The notes under the pieces are model-generated. The model saw only the letters and a list, made by a program, of their open reading frames with translations, was not told where the DNA came from and searched no databases. The position numbers were made by a program, and so were the translations under genes. This document shows, piece after piece, positions 1 to 6,121 of a stretch of 7,770 nt of DNA. The stretch comes from an uncultured Microbacteriaceae bacterium (GTDB taxonomy: Bacteria > Actinomycetota > Actinomycetes > Actinomycetales > Microbacteriaceae). Numbering within the stretch: the first letter of the stretch is position 1; every line of letters begins with the position of its first letter. Location: NCBI GenBank assembly GCA_903907615.1, contig CAIVOR010000023.1:1-7770 (forward strand), read 5' to 3'.

Positions 1-79
1 GGCGATTCGAGCGCGTGTTTCACGGCAGATTCTCAGTATTCTGGCGAAACCCATTTCCCCCCAACAAAGGAGTTGCTCA

Positions 80-1561
80 GTGGCTACTGCTACGAAGACA
101 ACCTCGAAGAAGAAGGGCGAGTCGGTCAACGGCTTCGACCGGTTCTTCGAAATTACCAAGCGCGGTTCAACATGGCTTACCGAGGTTCGTGGCGGTGTCG
201 TGATCTTCATGACGATGGTCTACATCGTCATCCTGAACCCGATCATCCTGGCTGCCGGCGCCAAAGACGTCGATGGCAACACCCTGAGCTTCCTCGCCAT
301 TGGTAGCGCCACCGCACTGACTGCCGGCATCATGTCGCTGCTGTTCGGTCTCATCGCGCGACTGCCGTTTGCGTTGGCTGCCGGACTGGGTATCAACAAC
401 TTCCTGGCCGTGACCGTGGTCGGACAGGTGTCCTGGCCCGAGGCCATGGGTCTGGTCGTGATCGACGGTGTGATTATCGTGATCCTGGCTGTCACCGGCC
501 TGCGCACCATGATCTTCAACGCGGTGCCCGCAGCCCTCAAGACGGCCATCACCGTCGGTATCGGTCTCTTCATTGCGTTCATCGGTCTCGTCGACGGCGG
601 TCTGATTCGTCGCAACCCTGACGATGCCAACACTCCCGTTCCCGTCAACTGGGGTGTGGGCGCCGACCACCTGCTGAGCGTTCCCACGCTCTGCTTCATC
701 ATCGGCGTCGTTGTCATTGCCATCCTGATGGCCCTGCGCGTGCGCGCTGCCATCCTGATTGGTCTCGTCATTGCCACGATCGTTGCCATTGTTCTCGAGG
801 CAACCATGCACATCGGACCCAAGTTCTCCGACGCCGGCTTCAACCCCTTCGGTTGGGACACCACGGTTCCTGGACTGCCGACGTCGATTGTCGCTACGCC
901 GGACTTCTCGTCCATCGGTCAGGTCGACTTCCTCGGTGCGTTTGGCCGTATCGGCGCCCTCGCGGGAATCATGCTGGTCTTCACACTGGTGTTCTCCAAC
1001 TTCTTCGACGCCATGGGTACCATGACCGGTCTGTCGAAGCAGGCTGGCCTCGCCGACAAGAAGGGTCACTTCCCCCGCTTGCGTGCCGCCCTGATCGTCG
1101 AGGGTGCCGGTGCCGTTGCCGGTGGTCTGACCTCGACGTCGTCGAACACGGTCTACATCGAGAGCGCGTCGGGTATCGCCGGTGGAGCAAAGACGGGTCT
1201 GGCCTCGGCCGTGACCGGTGTGCTGTTCCTCATCGCGATGTTCTTCACGCCGCTCACGTCGATCGTGCCCATCGAGGTGGGAGCTTCGGCCCTCGTCATC
1301 GTGGGTGGACTCATGATGGCTCAGGTCGTGGATATCGACTGGAAGGACTGGAGCATCGCATTCCCGGCCTTCGCCGCCATCATCGTGATGCCCTTCAGCT
1401 ACTCGATTGCTAACGGTATCGGTGTCGGCTTCATCCTCTGGGTGATCCTCCGCGCGGTTGCCGGCAAGGCGAAGGAAATCCACTGGCTGCTCTGGGTGGT
1501 GGCAGCGGGCTTCCTGCTGTACTTCATCCTTCCCTACATCCAGCAGGCCATCGCTGCGTAG
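80..1561 (+). CDS. NCS2-family (AzgA-type) purine permease
   Basis: This 493-residue, very hydrophobic protein is predicted to be an inner-membrane, proton-coupled nucleobase carrier of the adenine/guanine/hypoxanthine (AzgA-like) branch of NCS2. Visible family signatures are RGSTxxTEVRGG (28-39) followed by a first membrane segment ending in NP (53-54), FALAAGLGINNF (97-108), SNFFDAMGTMTGL (306-318), NTVYIESASG (356-365) and IEVGASALVIVGGLMM (398-413). D310 and E361 sit where the family carries conserved acidic residues in the substrate site. About 12-14 membrane spans are expected, and the length is normal for AzgA-type proteins. The start is GTG at 80, preceded by AAAGGAG (66-72) with 7-nt spacing. 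Only 79 bp of upstream sequence is present, so its promoter cannot be judged. The gene is convergent with the amine operon and ends at a strong terminator, so it is probably transcribed alone. The family is near certain. The exact purine is unknown, and two signature motifs deviate from the usual form. Confidence 0.9.
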   Translation: MATATKTTSKKKGESVNGFDRFFEITKRGSTWLTEVRGGVVIFMTMVYIVILNPIILAAGAKDVDGNTLSFLAIGSATALTAGIMSLLFGLIARLPFALAAGLGINNFLAVTVVGQVSWPEAMGLVVIDGVIIVILAVTGLRTMIFNAVPAALKTAITVGIGLFIAFIGLVDGGLIRRNPDDANTPVPVNWGVGADHLLSVPTLCFIIGVVVIAILMALRVRAAILIGLVIATIVAIVLEATMHIGPKFSDAGFNPFGWDTTVPGLPTSIVATPDFSSIGQVDFLGAFGRIGALAGIMLVFTLVFSNFFDAMGTMTGLSKQAGLADKKGHFPRLRAALIVEGAGAVAGGLTSTSSNTVYIESASGIAGGAKTGLASAVTGVLFLIAMFFTPLTSIVPIEVGASALVIVGGLMMAQVVDIDWKDWSIAFPAFAAIIVMPFSYSIANGIGVGFILWVILRAVAGKAKEIHWLLWVVAAGFLLYFILPYIQQAIAA

Positions 1562-1577
1562 GTAACTCCAGTTACAC

Positions 1578-1618
1578 AAAGAAGTGGCGGGCCCCCACGG
1601 GGTCCGCCACTTCTTTTT
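1578..1618 (+). terminator. Rho-independent terminator between convergent genes
   Basis: An 18-bp stem pairs 1578-1595 with 1599-1616, with a single G-T wobble (1591/1603) and a 3-nt loop. The T-run at 1614-1618 overlaps the foot of the right arm. It begins 17 bp after the purine permease stop and would terminate that transcript. The SDR gene of the opposite operon stops at 1634, also 17 bp away. Read on the minus strand, the same stem ends in a TTCTTT-containing arm followed by GTGT, so it may act in both directions, though more weakly for the leftward operon. Confidence 0.9.
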
Positions 1619-1633
1619 GCGTGTCTGCGGTGG

Positions 1634-2422
1634 TTACAGCGGCGTCACGTAGGCGGCCGAAATGCCGCCGTCGACGAGGAACGTCGAACCCGTGATGAAC
1701 GACGAATCGTCGCTCGCCAGGAATGCCACGGCTGCGGCCAGTTCTTCAGCGTGAGCGAAGCGACCGATGGGAATGTGAACAAGCCGGCGCTGCGCACGCT
1801 CCTGATCCTTGGCAAAGAGTTCCTGAAGCAGGGGAGTGTTGACCGGCCCGGGGCAGAGGGCGTTGACGCGGATGCCCTGGCGGGCAAACTGCACGCCCAG
1901 CTCGCGACTCATTGCGAGCACGCCACCCTTGGAGGCGGTGTACGAAATCTGCGAGGTCGCCGAACCGAGCACGGCAACGAACGACGCCGTGTTGATGATG
2001 GACCCGCTGCCCTGCTTGGTCATGTGGCGCAGGGCGGCACGCGAGCACAGGTAGACCGACTTGAGGTTGACGTCCTGCACTTTCTGCCACGCGGGCAACT
2101 CGGTGGTCTCAATGGAGTCATCGTCGGGCGGCGAGATGCCGGCGTTGTTGAATGCGATGTCGACCGAACCGTAGGTCTTGGCGGTCAGGTCGAAGAGGTT
2201 GTCGACCTCGGCCTCGTCGGTCACGTTGACCTTGATGAAGAGACCCTCCACCTCGGCGGCGGCCTTCTCGCCCGCCTTCTCGTCCATGTCACCAATCACG
2301 ACGGTGGCACCCTCGGCGCGCAGTCGCTGTGCGGTGGCGAAGCCAATTCCCGAGGCGCCTCCGGTGATGACGGCGACCTTGCCCGCAAGGCGCTGGGTGA
2401 GGTCGATTTTTGTAATGGCCAT
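1634..2422 (-). CDS. SDR-family NAD(P)-dependent dehydrogenase, likely gamma-glutamyl amino-alcohol oxidation
   Basis: This 262-residue classical short-chain dehydrogenase is full length for the family. Visible elements are the nucleotide-binding TGGASGIG (20-27), D45 at the end of the second beta strand (usually NAD preference), NNAG (92-95), N119, catalytic S147, Y161 and K165 (YTASK), PGPVNTP (191-197) and a C-terminal DGG (251-253). It is the last gene of the leftward operon. Its ATG at 2422 lies 3 nt after the aldehyde dehydrogenase stop, with AGGA (2433-2430) located inside the end of that gene, so translation is probably coupled. Automated pipelines would likely call it 3-oxoacyl-ACP reductase, but nothing here suggests fatty acid synthesis. 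I infer from context that it oxidises the hydroxyl of a gamma-glutamylated amino alcohol (gamma-glutamylethanolamide) to the aldehyde used by the neighbouring dehydrogenase. The family is certain and the substrate is inferred. Confidence 0.88.
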   Translation of the reverse strand: MAITKIDLTQRLAGKVAVITGGASGIGFATAQRLRAEGATVVIGDMDEKAGEKAAAEVEGLFIKVNVTDEAEVDNLFDLTAKTYGSVDIAFNNAGISPPDDDSIETTELPAWQKVQDVNLKSVYLCSRAALRHMTKQGSGSIINTASFVAVLGSATSQISYTASKGGVLAMSRELGVQFARQGIRVNALCPGPVNTPLLQELFAKDQERAQRRLVHIPIGRFAHAEELAAAVAFLASDDSSFITGSTFLVDGGISAAYVTPL

Positions 2423-2425
2423 GCT

Positions 2426-3793
2426 CTAGTCCTGTTCTGTGGTGGGGATGAAGACGTTCTTGGTTTCGGTAAAGGCAAGGTGCGCATCCGGGCCCAGCTC
2501 ACGGCCCAGACCCGACTGTTTGAATCCGCCGAAGGGTGTGTTGTACCGAACGGAGGAGTGCGAGTTCACGCTGAGGTTGCCCGATTCCACGCCACGCGCA
2601 ACACGGATGGCGCGAGCCACATCGCGGGTCCAGATGGAGCCCGAAAGCCCAAACTCGGTGGCGTTGGCCAGGGCCACGGCGTCAGCCTCGTCCTCGAACG
2701 GAACAACGGCAACAACCGGGCCAAAGATTTCCTCGGTCATGCAGCGGTCGGTGCGCGAGTCGGGCGTGACCACGGTGGGGGCAAACCAGTAACCGGGACC
2801 GTCGGGTGTCGTGCCTCGGAACGCGACGGGTGTGTCTGAGTCCACGTATTCCGAAACGGCGGCCAGATGGGCTGCCGAGACGAGCGGGCCCATGTCGGTG
2901 GCGCCATCGGTGGGATCGCCAACGGTGAGCGAAGTCACGGCCTTCTCAAAGTGCTGCATGAATTCGTCGAACACCGACCGCTGAACCAGGATGCGGCTAC
3001 GAGCACAGCAATCTTGTCCCGAGTTGTCGAAGACCGACGAGGGTGCCGTGGCGGCGGCCTTGGCCACGTCGGCATCGGCAAAGACAATGTTGGCGCTCTT
3101 GCCACCGAGTTCGAGCGTGACGCGCTTCACCTGTTCGGCACAGCCGGCCATGATCTGCTTACCCACCTCGGTCGACCCGGTGAAGACCACTTTGCGCACC
3201 GTGGGGTGCGTGACAAAGCGATTGCCAACGACCGAACCCTTGCCGGTCAGCACCTGAAAGAGTCCGTCGGGAAGTCCGGCCTCGAGGCCGAGTTCCGCGA
3301 GTCGCAGGCTTGTGAGCGGCGTCCACTCGGCCGGTTTGAGCACGACCGCGTTGCCGGCCGCAAGAGCGGGTGCGAAACCCCACGACGCGATGGTCATCGG
3401 GAAGTTCCACGGCGTAATCACGCCAACCACGCCCAAAGCTTCTTGGAACGTCACGTCGAGTCCGCCGGCCACGGGAATCTGCTTGCCAAACATGCGCTCG
3501 GGTGTTGCCGAGTAGTACTCGAGAACGTTACGCACGTGCTCGGCTTCCCAGCGGGCATTGCCGATGGGGTGACCCGAGTTGCGCACCTCGAGCTGGGCAA
3601 GGTGCTCGCGGTCGCCGTCAACCGCGTCGGCGAAGCGACGAAGAATCATGGCCCGATCGGCGGGGTTCAGTCGAGCCCAGGCGACCTGAGCCAGGCGGGC
3701 GCGCTCCACGGCCTCGTCGACCGAACTGACGTCGTGCGCGGGAATGGTCTCCATCGCCTCTTCGGTGGCGGGATTAATCAGCGTGTAGCTCAC
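2426..3793 (-). CDS. NAD(P)+-dependent aldehyde dehydrogenase (PuuC-like role)
   Basis: This 455-residue cytosolic aldehyde dehydrogenase is slightly short for a family that usually runs about 480-500. All key positions are visible: TPWNFP with N130 (oxyanion site), K153 in LKPAEWTP (cofactor), GSTEVG (206-211), general base E228 in LELGGK, nucleophile C262 in GQDCCARSR, E355 in EEIFGPV, and PFGGFKQSGLGRELG (420-434). I chose GTG at 3793 as the start. It overlaps the upstream TGA as GTGA, has AGGAG (3804-3800) 6 nt before it, and begins MSYTLINPATEE, a normal ALDH N-terminus. The open frame continues upstream to 3877, but the extra 28 residues are Arg/Pro-rich and would lie inside the hydrolase gene. 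By context it should oxidise a gamma-glutamylated aldehyde, either gamma-glutamylacetaldehyde to gamma-glutamylglycine or a Puu-type gamma-glutamyl-aminobutyraldehyde. The substrate is inferred. Confidence 0.9.
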   Translation of the reverse strand: MSYTLINPATEEAMETIPAHDVSSVDEAVERARLAQVAWARLNPADRAMILRRFADAVDGDREHLAQLEVRNSGHPIGNARWEAEHVRNVLEYYSATPERMFGKQIPVAGGLDVTFQEALGVVGVITPWNFPMTIASWGFAPALAAGNAVVLKPAEWTPLTSLRLAELGLEAGLPDGLFQVLTGKGSVVGNRFVTHPTVRKVVFTGSTEVGKQIMAGCAEQVKRVTLELGGKSANIVFADADVAKAAATAPSSVFDNSGQDCCARSRILVQRSVFDEFMQHFEKAVTSLTVGDPTDGATDMGPLVSAAHLAAVSEYVDSDTPVAFRGTTPDGPGYWFAPTVVTPDSRTDRCMTEEIFGPVVAVVPFEDEADAVALANATEFGLSGSIWTRDVARAIRVARGVESGNLSVNSHSSVRYNTPFGGFKQSGLGRELGPDAHLAFTETKNVFIPTTEQD

Positions 3794-4530
3794 GAGCGGC
3801 TCCTGTAGTGGTGGGCGGCTTCGATGAGAGCATCGAAGAGTCGGGGGTCGACGTCGGACGTTTCTTCGGGGTGCCACTGCACGGCAATGCCAAAGTCGAC
3901 GGTGGTCAGTTCAATGCCTTCGATGACCCCGTCCGCCGTTCGAGCAGAAACGACGAGGTCGCGTCCCACCGTGTCGATGGCTTGGTGGTGGTACATCTGA
4001 GCTCCGGTGACGCGGTCTCCCACAATGCGAGACAAGTGCGTTGCTGCGTCGACGGCGACATCCATGGTCGTAAATGTTCCGCCGCCCTTTTGGTAGTGAT
4101 CGTGACCGATCACTTCGGGCAGGTGCTGGATGAGGTTGCCGCCCTGGTGCACGTTGAGCATTTGTGCGCCTCGACAGATGCCCAGAAATGGCAGGTTTGC
4201 GGCGATGGCTGCGCCAAACAGGTCATCTTCCAAGGCATCTCGATCCCGACGTGGTTCGTCCGTCGTCGGGTGAGGTTCCTGGCCGTAGCGAGCTGGGTCG
4301 ACGTCTTTACCGCCGGTAACGATCAGCCCATCGAGGCGCGACACGATGTCTCGCGCGGAGTCCACATCGGAGGGCTGGGGCGGCAACAGAACGGCCACGC
4401 CGCCGGCACGCGTCACCGCACTGAAGTAGACCTCAGGCAGAAATGACGCCCGAACGTCCCAGACGCCACACTGAGCCTGCTCGAGGTAGGTAGTGATGCC
4501 GATGACGGGTCTAGAGACGCTCGAAGCCAC
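3790..4530 (-). CDS. Gamma-glutamyl-gamma-aminobutyrate hydrolase family (PuuD-like, class I GATase fold)
   Basis: This 246-residue protein is close in length to E. coli PuuD (about 254). It begins with the RPVIGITTY strand typical of the peptidase C26/PuuD family. It shows VTGGKDVDP (71-79), the nucleophile elbow FLGICRGAQ with C119 (115-123), and VQWHPEE with H220 and E222 (218-223), giving a complete Cys-His-Glu triad. These enzymes hydrolyse the gamma-glutamyl amide bond and return glutamate. Here the product would be glycine if the pathway runs from ethanolamine, or GABA if it runs from putrescine. The start is GTG at 4530, 7 nt after a modest GGGAG, giving a 20-nt overlap with the end of the ligase gene. 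No other GTG or ATG lies between it and the first core strand. It is the second gene of the leftward operon, and its stop overlaps the aldehyde dehydrogenase start by 4 nt. The family is firm and the substrate is inferred. Confidence 0.9.
   Translation of the reverse strand: MASSVSRPVIGITTYLEQAQCGVWDVRASFLPEVYFSAVTRAGGVAVLLPPQPSDVDSARDIVSRLDGLIVTGGKDVDPARYGQEPHPTTDEPRRDRDALEDDLFGAAIAANLPFLGICRGAQMLNVHQGGNLIQHLPEVIGHDHYQKGGGTFTTMDVAVDAATHLSRIVGDRVTGAQMYHHQAIDTVGRDLVVSARTADGVIEGIELTTVDFGIAVQWHPEETSDVDPRLFDALIEAAHHYRSRS
3800..3804 (-). promoter_or_regulatory. Ribosome binding site deciding the aldehyde dehydrogenase start
   Basis: On the minus strand this reads AGGAG, 6 nt before the GTG at 3793. 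It lies within the last codons of the upstream hydrolase gene. It favours the GTG start over the longer open frame that begins at 3877, and it indicates stop-start coupling through the GTGA overlap. Confidence 0.75.
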
Positions 4531-5878
4531 GAACTCGCTCCCAGTCGGTTACGGCCGCGTCGTACGCGGCGATCTCAATGCGGGCGTTGTTTGCGTAGTG
4601 CTCAACAACCTCCGCGCCGAAGGCATCCTTGGCAATCGTGGACGAGGCGAACAACTTCGCGGCGTCGCGCAGGTTCGTTGGGACGCGCACCTTGTCGGCC
4701 GTGTAGGCGTTGCCCTCGGTGATCTCTTCGAGTTCGAGCTTGTTGTCGATGCCGTGCAGGCCGGCGGCAATCATGGCGGCCACCGCGAGGTACTGGTTCA
4801 CGTCTCCACCGGGAACGCGGTTCTCTACCCGGAGAGCGTGACCGTGACCCACAACGCGCAGGGCACACGTGCGGTTGTCGAGGCCCCAGGCAATGGCGGT
4901 GGGCGCAAAGCTGCCGTCGACATAACGCTTGTAAGAGTTCACGTTGGGCGCGAGGAAGAGGCTGAGCTCCTTCATCGCGGCAATTTGACCGGCCAAGAAG
5001 TGGCGAAACATGTCGCTCATGCCGTGTTCGGCGGCGGCATCCGAAAAGACGGGTTCGCCCTTTTCGGAACGCAGGCTGAGGTGAATGTGGCAGCTGTTGC
5101 CCTCGCGCTCGTTGAACTTGGCCATGAACGTCAGGCTCTTGTCGTGACGCTCCGCAATGATTTTGGAACCGCTCTTGTAGATGGAGTGGTTATCGCACGT
5201 CGTCACGGCGGTGTCATAGCGGAACGCAATCTCTTGCTGCCCCAGGTTGCACTCGCCCTTCACGCCCTCGCAGTACATGCCTGCTCCGTCCATCGCGTTG
5301 CGGATCTCACGCAGCATGGGCTCAAGGCGTGTCGACGCCAGCAGGTCGTAGTCAACGTTGTAGTCGGTTGACGGAGTCAGACCCCGGTAACCGCGCGTCC
5401 ACGCATCACGGTAGGTGTTGTCGAACACGATGAACTCGAGCTCGGTGCCCACGAAGGGGACGAGTCCGCGCTCAGCGAGACGCGCCACCTGCGCCTGAAG
5501 AATTTGACGGGGCGAGGCAACCACGGGTGTGCCGTCGAGCCAATTGAGGTCGGCGGTAACCAGCGCACTACCGGGCAGCCAGGGGGCCACGCGCAGAGTA
5601 GTCATGTCGGGCGTCATCACCATGTCGCCGTAACCGCGATCCCAACTCGACATCGCGTAGCCGTCGACAGTGTTCATTTCGACGTCGACCGCGAGCAGGT
5701 AGTTGCAGCATTCGGACCCGTGCGCCGCCACGTCTTCGAGGAAGAGCCGGGCAGCAACGCGCTTGCCCACGAGGCGTCCCTGCATGTCGGTAAAGGCCAC
5801 CACAACGGTGTCAATCTCTCCGGTCGCCACCTGTGTGGTGAGCTCGTCGAGCGTGAGGTATCCGGGATTGCGCGTCAT
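4511..5878 (-). CDS. Glutamine synthetase-like gamma-glutamyl-amine ligase (GlnA4/PuuA type)
   Basis: This 455-residue GS-I fold enzyme is predicted to join the gamma-carboxyl of glutamate to an amine using ATP. The catalytic set is retained by my alignment to GlnA: metal ligands E146 and E148 (GTELEF), E209, E216 (GQQEI), H264 (SCHIHLSL) and E352, and phosphate/glutamate-binding R336 (LDNRT), R341 and R354 (VENRVPG), with NSYKRY at 314-319. The position equivalent to GlnA E327, which deprotonates ammonium, appears to be F324 (DGSFAP). That fits a ligase for a larger amine and argues against housekeeping glutamine synthetase. The ATG at 5878 follows GGAGAG (5890-5885) by 6 nt. It is the first gene of the leftward operon. 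An ethanolamine-type permease lies opposite, so gamma-glutamylethanolamide synthetase (GlnA4-like) is my preferred reading. Polyamine ligase (PuuA/GlnA3-like) is the main alternative. Confidence 0.88.
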   Translation of the reverse strand: MTRNPGYLTLDELTTQVATGEIDTVVVAFTDMQGRLVGKRVAARLFLEDVAAHGSECCNYLLAVDVEMNTVDGYAMSSWDRGYGDMVMTPDMTTLRVAPWLPGSALVTADLNWLDGTPVVASPRQILQAQVARLAERGLVPFVGTELEFIVFDNTYRDAWTRGYRGLTPSTDYNVDYDLLASTRLEPMLREIRNAMDGAGMYCEGVKGECNLGQQEIAFRYDTAVTTCDNHSIYKSGSKIIAERHDKSLTFMAKFNEREGNSCHIHLSLRSEKGEPVFSDAAAEHGMSDMFRHFLAGQIAAMKELSLFLAPNVNSYKRYVDGSFAPTAIAWGLDNRTCALRVVGHGHALRVENRVPGGDVNQYLAVAAMIAAGLHGIDNKLELEEITEGNAYTADKVRVPTNLRDAAKLFASSTIAKDAFGAEVVEHYANNARIEIAAYDAAVTDWERVRGFERL

Positions 5879-5918
5879 CTGAATCTCTCCGTTGAGGTAT
5901 CGAACTTTCGTCCTTTAG

Positions 5919-5945
5919 AGCATAGGCGCGGTCTGCATGTGGCAA
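5919..5945 (-). promoter_or_regulatory. Candidate promoter of the leftward operon
   Basis: On the minus strand, TTGCCA (5945-5940, 5 of 6 matches to the -35 consensus) is followed after 15 bp by TATGCT (5924-5919, 4 of 6 to the -10). The spacer is shorter than ideal. Transcription would start near 5912, giving a leader of roughly 35 nt before the ligase ATG. This was identified by eye only. Confidence 0.4.
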
Positions 5946-6002
5946 GAAAAGAGATTCGAAAAAACTGACGGACATGTAACACAAAGTTTTTATTTCGGGG
6001 GG

Positions 6003-6030
6003 TTCAGATTCTGTGAATTCGCCCTATAGT
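6003..6030 (+). promoter_or_regulatory. Candidate promoter of the permease gene
   Basis: TTCAGA (6003-6008, 4 of 6 to the -35 consensus) is separated by 16 bp from TATAGT (6025-6030, 5 of 6 to the -10). Transcription would start near 6037, leaving a leader of about 85 nt before the permease ATG. That leader contains the dyad at 6053-6080. This was identified by eye only. Confidence 0.45.
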
Positions 6031-6052
6031 TGCGCCAAGACAGTTTGCGTGA

Positions 6053-6080
6053 TGCCCTCACACACCGATGTGCGTGGGCA
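6053..6080. promoter_or_regulatory. Imperfect dyad, possible operator or leader hairpin
   Basis: The arms at 6053-6064 (TGCCCTCACACA) and 6069-6080 (TGTGCGTGGGCA) are complementary at 10 of 12 positions around a 4-nt centre (CCGA). The mismatched pairs are 6058/6075 and 6060/6073. The dyad lies just downstream of the candidate permease promoter. It could be a repressor operator, or in the RNA a hairpin ahead of the permease ribosome binding site. Sequence alone does not decide between these. Confidence 0.45.
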
Positions 6081-6104
6081 GCGCGGGCGCAAGACATGAC
6101 GATC

Positions 6105-6110
6105 GAGGAG
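6105..6110 (+). promoter_or_regulatory. Permease ribosome binding site with long spacing
   Basis: GAGGAG lies 11 nt before the ATG at 6122, longer than the 6-7 nt seen for the other genes in this window. The ATG is still the best start. The downstream sequence immediately gives a family-typical N-terminus (EKGYFEKRGLKR), and the upstream ATG at 6096 is in another frame. Confidence 0.6.
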
Positions 6111-6121
6111 ATTGACACATC

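Larger units (their letters stand above)
5879..6121. promoter_or_regulatory. Divergent control region between amine operon and permease
   Basis: This 243-bp region lies between the start codons of the ligase (leftward) and the permease (rightward). It contains no credible gene. The central part (about 5945-5996) is much richer in A/T than the flanks, with an A-run at 5959-5964 and a T-rich run at 5987-5995. Candidate promoters for both directions and one imperfect dyad are listed separately. The shared region is where a regulator responding to the amine could co-control uptake and catabolism. No regulator gene is present in the window. Confidence 0.7.

Noticed and set aside
37..42. TATTCT as a -10 box for the purine permease
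   Set aside because: No acceptable -35 element is found at the correct distance within the little upstream sequence available.
1562..1575. 5-bp inverted repeat GTAAC-TCCA-GTTAC after the purine permease stop
   Set aside because: It is too short to interpret and sits beside a far stronger terminator stem.
167..1579. 470-codon open frame on the minus strand antisense to the purine permease
   Set aside because: It is exactly opposite a clear NCS2 gene. The predicted product is rich in His, Asp, Glu and Gly with no domain, as expected from reading a hydrophobic gene backwards. It is a by-product of G/C-rich third codon positions.
1751..2839. 362-codon plus-strand open frame across the SDR and ALDH genes
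   Set aside because: It crosses the junction of two well-supported minus-strand genes, has low-complexity Gly/Arg/His/Val content and shows no family motif.
2867..3808. 313-codon plus-strand open frame antisense to the ALDH gene
   Set aside because: The opposite strand carries all ALDH catalytic motifs. This frame has no recognisable domain or convincing ribosome binding site.
3794..3877. 28-residue N-terminal extension of the ALDH
   Set aside because: The extension is Arg/Pro-rich, lies wholly within the hydrolase coding sequence and precedes a better GTG start with AGGAG and a family-like N-terminus.
4493..5371. 292-codon plus-strand open frame antisense to the ligase gene
   Set aside because: It mirrors the GS-like coding sequence and has no independent support.
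6030..6092. 7-nt inverted repeat TTGCGCC / GGCGCAA in the permease leader
   Set aside because: This is near chance level for G/C-rich DNA, and the first arm would lie at or before the predicted transcription start.
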